This document shows positions 6,666 through 13,214 of a stretch of 13,287 nt of DNA, one piece after another. Origin of the DNA: an uncultured Enterobacteriaceae bacterium (GTDB lineage: Bacteria; Pseudomonadota; Gammaproteobacteria; Enterobacterales; Enterobacteriaceae); NCBI GenBank assembly GCA_936920625.1, contig CAKZHC010000020.1, positions 1 through 13,287 of the forward strand. Reading direction: 5' to 3'. The notes under the pieces were generated by a model that was given only the letters and a program-made list of their open reading frames with translations, searched no databases and had not been told where the DNA came from. Numbering within the stretch: position 1 is the stretch's first letter; every line of letters starts with the position of its first letter. The translations under genes and the position numbers were made by a program.

Positions 6666-8424
6666 TTTATATACACTAACTACAGTAAATAAATTTATTA
6701 TGCATTTTGTAAAAAAGCAGCGTGGTTATTTTTTTATTCAATTCATACTGTGTCTGGGGTGGTCAGCAAAAGAGTCCCTGTTCCCTTTTTTTATTAAAAA
6801 CATGATAAACAGTCTGTACAGCCAGCATACAAAAGCCGACATATTATGGAATCTGATAGAGCAGGCAGGCAGTTTATTTTTTCTGTGGGTTTTTATGGAG
6901 TGCGCCATGCGTTTGCAGGGAATCCTGGCGGCACGTTCTTTCTCTCAGTTTCGTGCTGATATCCGCTCGTATATTTTCCATCATATCACTCAAAAGAATT
7001 ACAGTTACTTCGGTAAATATGCCACTGGTAATATTACCAGTAGATTTTCTGACATGCCAAGGGCCTGTGAAAGTGTATTAGAGATTTTTTTATTACATGT
7101 CACATCTATAGGCGGGGCTGTCACGATGAGTATTATTCTTCTGGCTCTGACGGACGCAAGTTTTGCGGTGATTTCTGTAGTATGGTTAATCTCACATTTA
7201 TGGGTGAGTTTTTACCGGGCTAAAGTATGTCATCATTCAAGTGAAAGACATGCTACGGCAGTAGCAGATTTAAATGGAATTATTGCAGATATTATCATGA
7301 ACATAAAAAATGTTTTCCTTTTTACACAGGAAAATAATGAGATAAAAAACTTTCTGTCATATCAGAAAGAAGAGATGATACGCTCAGAACAGGCCCGCCG
7401 GACAATAGAAAAGCTGAAAATTTTTCAGAGCCTGCTGGCCGTTATTTATCTGCTGTCATTATTAAGCTATTTAATTTTCGGGTGGTTTTATGACATTATT
7501 TCTCCCGGTGATTTTGCTTTAGTCCCTGTGCTGGCGTTCAGTCTGCTTGGGATGGTCTGGTGGTTTGGCAGCCAGATACCAGTTATTTTCCGGGAAACCG
7601 GGTGTATAAAAGCAGGATTAAAATTATTTCTTGATATAACAGACGTCAAAAAAAAATCTGGGGAGACCCGGTTAAAAGTAAATCACGGTGAAATCATTTT
7701 TAATGATATCTCATTTAATTATCCTGAGGGTAAAGCGGTATTCAAAAATTTATCTTTATCTATACCTTCAGGACAGAAGATTGGATTAATCGGTTTTTCA
7801 GGTTCAGGGAAATCGACACTGATACAGTTATTGTTAAGACTGTATGATGCAGACGAAGGGAGTATAATGATTGATAAGCAAAATATTTATGATGTTTCGC
7901 GCCACTCTTTATATCAGGAAATATCTGTTATTCCTCAGGAAATAATATTGTTTAATCGTTCAGTTTACGAAAACATCAGATATGGTAATGCGGCTGCAAC
8001 AGAGGAAGAAGTTTATACAGCAGCCCGGATTGCCGGATGCCATGAGTTTATTCAGCATTTACCTCAGGGCTATCATTCGTTAGCTGGTGAAAAAGGAATG
8101 GCGTTGTCCGGAGGGCAGAGGCAGCGTATCTGTATTGCCCGCTCTGTTCTCAAAAAAAGTCCCATTATGATCTTAGATGAAGCAACATCAGCCCTGGATT
8201 CTGTCACCGAATCTGTTATTCAGAATAACCTCGAGAAACTGACAGGAAACAGAACAACTATTATTATAACACATAACGTAAATACTCTGGAGAGAGTTGA
8301 CAGAATAATTGTGTTTGACCAGGGTAAAATTGTTGGTGACGGAAGTAAGCACAGTCTCCTGAAGAGTAACTCTTTTTTCAAAGAGATGTATTCAGTGAAT
8401 AAACACAAAAACAATATTGTATAA
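6658..8424 (+). CDS. ABC transporter half-molecule (fused membrane and ATPase domains), probable exporter
   Basis: A 588-residue type IV ABC exporter subunit (MsbA/MdlB-like layout) expected to dimerise in the inner membrane. Hydrophobic segments near residues 23-45, 70-85, 147-168, 170-187, 258-277 and 286-303 fit a six-helix domain. The ATPase domain starts near 340: Walker A GFSGSGKST (379-387), Q-loop Q427, signature LSGGQ (483-487), Walker B IMILDE (503-508) and H-loop H539. All catalytic residues are present. It overlaps the dioxygenase gene by eight bases and has no strong ribosome-binding site, so it is probably translationally coupled; a later ATG at residue 15 is possible. Its position inside the operon suggests it exports the finished metabolite or a late intermediate and may give self-protection. 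The substrate is not deducible. Confidence 0.92.
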   Translation: MHNLYTLTTVNKFIMHFVKKQRGYFFIQFILCLGWSAKESLFPFFIKNMINSLYSQHTKADILWNLIEQAGSLFFLWVFMECAMRLQGILAARSFSQFRADIRSYIFHHITQKNYSYFGKYATGNITSRFSDMPRACESVLEIFLLHVTSIGGAVTMSIILLALTDASFAVISVVWLISHLWVSFYRAKVCHHSSERHATAVADLNGIIADIIMNIKNVFLFTQENNEIKNFLSYQKEEMIRSEQARRTIEKLKIFQSLLAVIYLLSLLSYLIFGWFYDIISPGDFALVPVLAFSLLGMVWWFGSQIPVIFRETGCIKAGLKLFLDITDVKKKSGETRLKVNHGEIIFNDISFNYPEGKAVFKNLSLSIPSGQKIGLIGFSGSGKSTLIQLLLRLYDADEGSIMIDKQNIYDVSRHSLYQEISVIPQEIILFNRSVYENIRYGNAAATEEEVYTAARIAGCHEFIQHLPQGYHSLAGEKGMALSGGQRQRICIARSVLKKSPIMILDEATSALDSVTESVIQNNLEKLTGNRTTIIITHNVNTLERVDRIIVFDQGKIVGDGSKHSLLKSNSFFKEMYSVNKHKNNIV

Positions 8425-8441
8425 TAACGGAACTTCATATA

Positions 8442-9707
8442 ATGAATTTAAGCAAAGAACTAACGTTGTTGTTAAATCAGGAGGCTGACTGGCGTTATCA
8501 GACTATAAACCTGAATGCTTCAGAAAATTATACCAGCCCGGTTGTTAAACAACTCATCGGATTACATCCCAGTTATGATTTCTATGACTTCCCACCTTCC
8601 GGTGGACTTATTGAAGGGCCATGGTGCTTTTCTGATGGCACTTATCAGAAACAGATTGGAGATCATATCAATAAACTAAGTAGTGATTTACTGTGCTGTC
8701 CTGTTCTGGATGCACGGGCTAAAGGAGGACAGGCCGCCGAAATAGCAGTATTAACCGGATTAGCAAAAAAAAATGATAAAGTATTTTATGTACATGAAAG
8801 GGATGGTGGACATTTTGGCCTGAATTTTATCTGCGGGAAGACAGGAGTAAAGTTAATCCCGGTATATTTTGATAATCAAAAGTATCAGATAGATGTAGAT
8901 AATACGTTGAAATTAATGAAGAAAGTCTGGAGAAAGCCAGCTTCAGGAAAACTGATAATTCTGAGCCAGAGTTTCATTCTATGCCAGCAACCGATAAAAA
9001 AATTAGTTGAAACTATAAAGGATGTTTATCCTGATACTGTTATCACTTATGATATTTCTCACACCTTTGGCCTTATTGCAGGTAAACAGTTCGTTAATCC
9101 TGTGACGCAGGGCGTCGATATAATCCATGGAAGTACGCATAAAACCTTTCCAGGCCCGCAAAAGGCAGTGATAGGATTCCCGGTTTCATGCAGTAAGAAT
9201 ATCAGAGAAGATATACAGCATGCATTATCTCCTGGTCTGCAGTCCAACTGTGGTACTGCAGAAACACTGGCATTAGCAGCAGCTTTAGAAGAGATGAAAC
9301 TGTACGGAGAGTCCTATGCCCGTGCTACATGTTATCATGCAAAATATCTGGCTGATTTACTCGCCCGTAAGGGTTTTAATATCGCCGGAAAAATTTTTGG
9401 ATTCACAGAGACACATCAGATCTGGGTTTTAATGGGGACAGAGCACCAGGCCTGGCATGCCTGTGCCAGGTTACATCTGGCCGGAATCCGCGTCTATCCT
9501 GCAAACTTACCATTTGTTAATACCTGGGGATTGCGGTTAGGCACAAATGCCATTACCCGTTTAGGTTTTTCAATAAATGAAATCGGGAAGCTCGGACAGT
9601 GGATTGCCGATATTTTACTCAAAAACGCAGAACCAGAGACTATTTTTAAAAACGTCAGGAGCCTTATGAATCAATTTCCTGTAAAAGAAGTCAGGTTTAC
9701 TTTTTAA
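8442..9707 (+). CDS. Serine hydroxymethyltransferase-like PLP enzyme (possible aldolase/transaldolase)
   Basis: A 421-residue fold-type I PLP enzyme of the SHMT family. NLNASENYTS (23-32) matches the SHMT 'LIASENF/YTS' motif, DGGHFG (121-126) the PLP-stacking His, DISHTFGLIAG (204-214) the 'D.AH.AGLIA' motif with D204 and H207, and STHKTFPGPQ (231-240) carries the Schiff-base lysine K234. GLRLGTNAITRLGF (363-376) matches 'G.R.GT.A.TTRG' with the carboxylate-binding R365. The segment after residue 46, where housekeeping GlyA has a conserved 'YAEGYPGxRYYGG', is quite different (FYDFPPSGGLIEGPW), so folate-dependent Ser/Gly exchange is doubtful. Divergent SHMT-like proteins such as LipK and ObiH are L-threonine transaldolases. 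The start is supported by ACGGAA at 8427-8432. It is the last gene of the operon, and its stop overlaps the end of the convergent aldolase gene. Confidence 0.85.
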   Translation: MNLSKELTLLLNQEADWRYQTINLNASENYTSPVVKQLIGLHPSYDFYDFPPSGGLIEGPWCFSDGTYQKQIGDHINKLSSDLLCCPVLDARAKGGQAAEIAVLTGLAKKNDKVFYVHERDGGHFGLNFICGKTGVKLIPVYFDNQKYQIDVDNTLKLMKKVWRKPASGKLIILSQSFILCQQPIKKLVETIKDVYPDTVITYDISHTFGLIAGKQFVNPVTQGVDIIHGSTHKTFPGPQKAVIGFPVSCSKNIREDIQHALSPGLQSNCGTAETLALAAALEEMKLYGESYARATCYHAKYLADLLARKGFNIAGKIFGFTETHQIWVLMGTEHQAWHACARLHLAGIRVYPANLPFVNTWGLRLGTNAITRLGFSINEIGKLGQWIADILLKNAEPETIFKNVRSLMNQFPVKEVRFTF

Positions 9708-9713
9708 TCTGAC
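9690..9713. terminator. Weak inverted repeat over the convergent stops, possible bidirectional terminator
   Basis: GTCAGGTT (9690-9697) and AATCTGAC (9706-9713) pair at seven of eight positions around an eight-base loop rich in T. It covers both stop codons (TTA complement at 9697-9699, TAA at 9705-9707). No long U-tract follows in either direction, so termination is only a possibility. Confidence 0.25.
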
Positions 9714-10776
9714 GAGTATGTACCCCGCAAAAATCTGTTAATAGTAATCTGATAGCGTTACTTACCGAGTGAATGTCATCCTGACTGATTCCCTGGTGAA
9801 CAATAGCGCGGACTTTCTTATCACTTAACGCCAGCAAACGAATGCCCTGATCCGCTAAAGCACCGGTGAACTGGTAAGCCGTAAGTGAAGTATTGTACAA
9901 CTGAAAAATTACAATATTGGTTTCTGTATCCTCAGGATTGATCTGAATATACGGATTATCTTCCAGCAATTTTGCTAATAATTTAGCATTATCATGATCA
10001 TCTATTAAACGCTCTATCTGATTCTCCAGTGCATAAAGACAACCGCCTGCTAAAATACCGGCCTGATGCATAGTGCCCCCCTGCTGGAATTTGTAGTACC
10101 ATGCAGTATCAATAAAATCTTTACTTCCACACAGCACTGCCCCCATTGGAGCGCCTAACCCTTTGGAAAAATCCACCCAGACTGAATCACTGTAACGACA
10201 GAATTCACGCGCAGGGATTGTTGTCGCTACAACAGCGTTAAATAGCCGGGCTCCATCCATATGGACAACCATCCTGTGTTTTTTGGCAACCTGCTGAACA
10301 GCGCATAAATCTGAAACAGACCAAACCGCGCCACCACCCAGATTTGTAGTCTGTTCAACAGAAACGATACGTTCGCAGGGAATATTGTACCCTTTTTGTT
10401 CTCCGATAGCCGACTGCAGTTGCTCTGCACTAAAAATACCTTTTTCACACTCAATGCCTACCGGAGTTGCACTGACTAAACCACATGGCAACCCTGCAGC
10501 CATGTTAGCTGCATGAGCATACCGATCAAAGAAAATGCGATCACCCGCCCGCTGGCACCAGGCACGGTAAGCCACACCATTACACATGGTCCCGGATGGC
10601 ATAAAAACCCCAGCTTCTTTACCTAAAAGATGACAGACTTCTTCAATAAGAAGATTAACGGTAGGATCTTCACCTGCAACTTCATTGCCAACCTCTGCCT
10701 GACACATCGCTTTTCGCATTTCTGGTGAAGGCCCAAAATTAGTATCACTGAAAAGATCAATTTTGAAAGTTTTCAT
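9697..10776 (-). CDS. Low-specificity L-threonine aldolase (LtaE-like)
   Basis: A 359-residue fold-type I PLP enzyme that cleaves or forms beta-hydroxy-alpha-amino acids (Thr/allo-Thr to Gly plus acetaldehyde and analogues). The N-terminal IDLFSDT matches 'IDLRSDT' of LtaE, GNEVAGEDPTVN (30-41) matches 'GDDVYGDDPTVN', SGT (61-63) binds the phosphate, H88 corresponds to the PLP-stacking His, HMDGARLFNAVVA (172-184) is nearly identical to the family motif, and SKGLGAP (204-210) carries the PLP lysine K205. TMHQAGILAGGCLYAL is also typical. E. coli LtaE is 333 residues, so the length fits. The ATG at 10774-10776 aligns with the family start; an in-frame TTG at 10813-10815 would add 13 residues without homology. 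It converges on the operon, so it is transcribed separately. It may serve the pathway (beta-hydroxy amino acid supply, turnover or protection) or be a passenger. Confidence 0.9.
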   Translation of the reverse strand: MKTFKIDLFSDTNFGPSPEMRKAMCQAEVGNEVAGEDPTVNLLIEEVCHLLGKEAGVFMPSGTMCNGVAYRAWCQRAGDRIFFDRYAHAANMAAGLPCGLVSATPVGIECEKGIFSAEQLQSAIGEQKGYNIPCERIVSVEQTTNLGGGAVWSVSDLCAVQQVAKKHRMVVHMDGARLFNAVVATTIPAREFCRYSDSVWVDFSKGLGAPMGAVLCGSKDFIDTAWYYKFQQGGTMHQAGILAGGCLYALENQIERLIDDHDNAKLLAKLLEDNPYIQINPEDTETNIVIFQLYNTSLTAYQFTGALADQGIRLLALSDKKVRAIVHQGISQDDIHSVSNAIRLLLTDFCGVHTRQIKK

Positions 10777-10780
10777 AATT

Positions 10781-10855
10781 TCACTCTGTCTCAAATTGAA
10801 CTGAACCGGTTTCAATCAGACTGCACACCGATAGCATAACTTTACAAACAGACAT
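10781..10855 (-). CDS. Possible 24-residue leader ORF upstream of the threonine aldolase
   Basis: On the minus strand a very strong AAAAGGAGG (10856-10864) directly abuts an ATG at 10853-10855. The frame encodes MSVCKVMLSVCSLIETGSVQ plus four residues and stops with TGA at 10781-10783, four bases before the aldolase ATG. The stop-start spacing would allow translational coupling, and the aldolase itself has only a weak GAGTGA site, which lies inside this frame. The Shine-Dalgarno site is closer to the ATG than normal, and an internal ATG seven codons in is an alternative start. It could also be chance or the remains of an upstream gene. Confidence 0.3.
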   Translation of the reverse strand: MSVCKVMLSVCSLIETGSVQFETE

Positions 10856-10909
10856 CCTCCTTTTCATGAACTTCTTTGTTCTGCAATGAACTCTATTATG
10901 TTGGATGAG

Positions 10910-10958
10910 TGTAGTGGAAACAGGCTATACACGTGTCCTGATTTTATGATCCACTACA
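10910..10958. repeat. Inverted repeat, nine-base perfect stem, upstream of the threonine aldolase
   Basis: TGTAGTGGA (10910-10918) and TCCACTACA (10950-10958) are exact reverse complements separated by 31 bases, which contain the palindrome ACACGTGT (10928-10935). Both arms read inward from TGTAGTGGA, and one continues ..AAATCAGGACACG, which looks like the tips of an IS3-type element. The whole could be two collapsed IS ends, an operator, or a structured leader. No gene is seen between 10865 and 11016. Confidence 0.4.
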
Positions 10959-11016
10959 ATAAAGGGTTAGACCCCGTGAGGCCTGTCTGGTTATTGTACA
11001 GGATATAAGTATCCGC

Positions 11017-11811
11017 TTAACGAACAAGAACCTCACGCGCGTCTTTCATCAGGGTCCGAATCGATGACGATTCATCATGGCCGTTTATAGTACCGCAGTC
11101 TCTCCCCTTTATTTTAACTGAAGAGCAGACAGAAACCGTAAACACCGGCGTTGACATGCCGGGGAAGCCCTTATAGTACAATAATTTTCGATATCCAAAC
11201 TGACCCCTTAATAGAAGTTCGATTTGTGCCATTGCCCGACCAGCACCACTAACGTTACCTTTCAACTCATGTACACCCATACCCTGATTCATCGCCCGAA
11301 CAAAAGCGCGTAGAAAGGATACCTTGCTTTTCATTGGCTTAAGCCAGTAATCATGGCTGTTCAGTGAGTCCCTTAATTCCTTCCGTTCACTGAACGTATT
11401 TGGCTGGCATTTATACAGCAGTACATGTGCTGCTAGCTTGGGGTTTATCTTCTGCGCCTCCCTGACTACTTTTGTGACTGTTTGCAGGCTGTCTGCTTCA
11501 ACCTGTGCCAGCGGATCAATCGGAACAATCACAATATTAGCGACTTTTAACGCCGTTCTGAATTCGGTGCTGTCGTGTCCCGCTGTATCAATAATGAGTA
11601 CGTCAGCAACGTCAGCCATTTTCATAATTTTTGCGCTAATGTCGCCATAGGCTTCATTAAGGGCGACCGGAGGTAATCCGGCCTGTTCTCTGCGCTTATT
11701 CCATTTTTTTGTGGAGGCATTCAGATCGGTTTCAACCAGCCCTGCCCGCTTGCCCTGCATCGAAAGACAAACAGTTAAGCTGGTTGCAAGATGAGATTTA
11801 CCTGTGCCGCC
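11017..11811 (-). pseudogene. 5'-truncated ParA-family ATPase, cut inside the Walker A motif
   Basis: The minus-strand frame is open from 11811, where it starts GGTGKSHLATSLTVCLS, the second half of a ParA 'KGGxGKS' Walker A box. It continues through LVETDLNASTKKW, the Walker B-like VLIIDTAGHDSTEF and VANIVIVPIDPL, as in ParA partition ATPases. The codon before GGTGKS is a stop, and beyond it lies the IS6 transposase N-terminus, so the first roughly ten residues and the promoter have been replaced by IS DNA. An internal ATG at 11758-11760 could still start a protein, but it would lack the P-loop. After about AMAQIELLLRGQ the last 50 or so residues do not look like a ParA C-terminus, which suggests a second break at the 3' end. 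It is treated as non-functional; the window carries a separate intact parA. Confidence 0.75.
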
Positions 11812-11812
11812 T

Positions 11813-11926
11813 TATTTCTTCTAAATTACGCAGACTTAAAGAATAGGCTAAGTACCAGCGTAAACAAACCAGTATCACTTCTATTGGGTAATGGAGACGT
11901 TTAAAGGAGTCTCTGACTATACACAT
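11813..11926 (-). pseudogene. IS6-family transposase, N-terminal fragment
   Basis: On the minus strand an ATG at 11924-11926 begins MCIVRDSFKRLHYPIEVILV, then CLRWYLAYSLSLRNLEEI. This matches the start of IS6-family transposases (pattern 'FKGRHFP.E.IL..VRWYLRY.LSYRDLEE'). The frame holds for 38 codons and then runs into the truncated ParA gene at about 11811-11813 and stops. The IS terminal repeat lies 12 bases upstream of the ATG, the correct layout for an IS6 left end. This confirms that the ParA gene was cut by an IS6-type event, with the rest of the element later lost. Confidence 0.85.
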
Positions 11927-11938
11927 ATTTATTAAACC

Positions 11939-11953
11939 TAATGCGACAGAACC
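11939..11953 (-). repeat. Left terminal inverted repeat of the right IS6-family remnant
   Basis: taatgcgacagaacc on the plus strand is identical to 154-168 and differs by one base from 375-389. The adjacent IS6 transposase start on the minus strand confirms it as the left end of the element, with position 11953 the outer tip and 11954 the first flanking base. Confidence 0.8.
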
Positions 11954-11988
11954 GACGTGAATACCAAATTTCTGGTACCAACAAATAT

Positions 11989-12000
11989 TGCAATATTGCA
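11989..12000. repeat. Perfect 12-base palindrome
   Basis: TGCAATATTGCA is a perfect palindrome 143 bases before the parA start, nested with the overlapping AATATTGCAATATT. It may be part of the partition operator/centromere region. Confidence 0.4.
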
Positions 12001-12020
12001 GATTAACTCGCTACTAAATT

Positions 12021-12114
12021 CCAGGGATATCTAAATAGAATTCATGGTTTCTTTGTTGAATATTTAAAAGAATTCTTTTATAGTTTCTATAAAGAATTCA
12101 TCATAGATATCTGG
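12021..12114. promoter_or_regulatory. Nested inverted repeats before parA: probable operator/centromere-like (parS) region
   Basis: A hairpin-like repeat, GAATTCTTTTATAG (12070-12083) against CTATAAAGAATTC (12087-12099), pairs over its whole length except one extra T, with a TTT loop. It is enclosed by a looser outer pair: CCAG..ATATCTA....GAATTC at 12021-12043 and its approximate complement at 12094-12114, with GATATCT and GAATTC in both. Three AGAATTC copies occur in 60 bases. Repeats of this kind upstream of a parA plus ribbon-helix-helix pair commonly serve as the autoregulatory operator and the partition site bound by the small protein. The function is inferred from position. Confidence 0.5.
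12056..12084 (+). promoter_or_regulatory. Putative promoter of the parA operon
   Basis: TTGAAT (12056-12061) and TATAGT (12079-12084) are separated by 17 bases. The -10 box falls inside the inverted repeat 12070-12099, so a protein bound there would block RNA polymerase, as expected for an autoregulated partition operon. The ribosome-binding site AAAGGA is at 12130-12135, seven bases before the ATG. Confidence 0.5.
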
Positions 12115-12142
12115 TTTAACTAACCTGCTAAAGGATCTGTAC

Positions 12143-12856
12143 ATGCCAATCATTGCTTTCGTCTCTCCAAAAGGGGGGGCAGGAAAAACAACATCTGCGC
12201 TGGTATTAGCTACACAAATTGCCCGTCACGCAAAAATTACAGTTATTGATGCAGATCCAAATCACCCCATAAAAACATGGGCAGAAGGCGGAGATGCTCC
12301 TGAAAATATGACTGTCATTTCGAATGTGACAGATAAGATTATCGGCGAAACAATCGCGGAAGCAGCAACAAAGACCCCTTTCGTGATCGTTGATCTTGAA
12401 GGTACAGCAGCAACCATTGTTGCGTATGCAATTGCAGAGTCCGACTTTGTGATTGTACCGACACAGGGTTCACAATTGGACGCTGAGCAGGCTAGTCGGG
12501 CCTTTGGGCTAATTCGGGCACACGAACGAGGCATTCAAAGGCATAAGCCTGATTACAAACTGCCTTATGCTGTTTTGTTCACGCGAACATCTGTTGCAAT
12601 TCAGAGCCGGGATACCAGACATATACGAAAGAGTTTTGAGGCCGGAGGCATTCCATTTTTTGAGACGGAGCTCAACGAAAGGGCAGCGTTTAAAGCAATG
12701 TTCTCATATCGACAGTCACTTGAAACACTTCCGCATGAAGAAGTATCTAATATTCGCAAAGCCATTGAGAATGCTGAGTCTTTCACACGTGAAGTAATAG
12801 CCAAAATAGAGATACATACTCAGTCGGAGCAACAGCAGAGTAAGGTTACATCATGA
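12143..12856 (+). CDS. parA: ParA-family partition ATPase (VirC1/ParA type)
   Basis: A complete 237-residue deviant-Walker P-loop ATPase. K10-GGAGKTT (10-17) has the signature lysine of the ParA/MinD group, VIDADPN (34-40) follows as usual, VIVDLEGTAA (81-90) is Walker B with D84, and FVIVPTQGSQLD (102-113) is the conserved strand-loop. The length, lacking an N-terminal DNA-binding domain, fits the small ParA (type Ib) and VirC1-like proteins found on plasmids and integrative elements. It would bind nucleoid DNA with ATP and move the plasmid together with the small partner protein encoded next. It overlaps that gene by four bases (ATGA). It is too different from the broken ParA at 11017-11811 to be a recent copy. 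Confidence 0.88.
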   Translation: MPIIAFVSPKGGAGKTTSALVLATQIARHAKITVIDADPNHPIKTWAEGGDAPENMTVISNVTDKIIGETIAEAATKTPFVIVDLEGTAATIVAYAIAESDFVIVPTQGSQLDAEQASRAFGLIRAHERGIQRHKPDYKLPYAVLFTRTSVAIQSRDTRHIRKSFEAGGIPFFETELNERAAFKAMFSYRQSLETLPHEEVSNIRKAIENAESFTREVIAKIEIHTQSEQQQSKVTS

Positions 12857-13188
12857 GCCGTGTAGATCCACTGGACAGTCTAAAAAATTTTGAACCTAAA
12901 GCAGTCATTGAACAAAAAGCAAAACGTAACAATGCAGAAATCGAAGAGCTGGCAAACCAGCATGGTTTTGTCGGGCGACAATCGGCTCCTTTAACTCCAC
13001 GAACTGAACGGTCAAAACGGCGCTTCAGGACGGGACGTAATATCCAGATAAATATTAAAGGCGAGCTGGATACTAAAAACGAGCTGTACCGCCTCGCTGA
13101 TTACATTGATCAGCCATTAGGTGAAACCCTTAAACGGGCATTGGCGGCCTTACAGCGAGAATTAGAAAAAAATGATGAAGCTGAATAA
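12853..13188 (+). CDS. Ribbon-helix-helix partition/centromere-binding protein (ParB-like partner)
   Basis: A 111-residue, highly charged protein whose start overlaps the parA stop by four bases. The N-terminal half is polar and probably flexible, ending in a basic patch (RTERSKRRFRTGR, 50-62). The C-terminal half fits a ribbon-helix-helix fold: strand RNIQINIKG (62-70), helix about 73-85, a turn at DQP, helix about 88-104. This arrangement (disordered basic arm plus RHH dimer) is that of centromere-binding partners such as ParG in parA-linked systems. It would bind the repeats at 12021-12114, repress its own operon and stimulate ParA ATPase. The gene position strongly supports the role; the sequence match to a named family is my recognition only. 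Confidence 0.7.
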   Translation: MSRVDPLDSLKNFEPKAVIEQKAKRNNAEIEELANQHGFVGRQSAPLTPRTERSKRRFRTGRNIQINIKGELDTKNELYRLADYIDQPLGETLKRALAALQRELEKNDEAE

Positions 13189-13214
13189 TCAGATGAAGCG
13201 AAGTGAGTTGAAAA

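Noticed and set aside
8220..8438. Minus-strand 72-residue frame at the end of the ABC transporter gene
   Set aside because: It overlaps the conserved ATPase domain and has no supporting signals.
10777..10815. TTG start extending the threonine aldolase by 13 residues
   Set aside because: The family starts at the MKTFKIDLFSDT position; the extension has no homology and uses a rare start codon.
11438..11650. Plus-strand 70-residue frame opposite the truncated ParA
   Set aside because: The minus strand carries clear ParA motifs here; this frame is a complement shadow.
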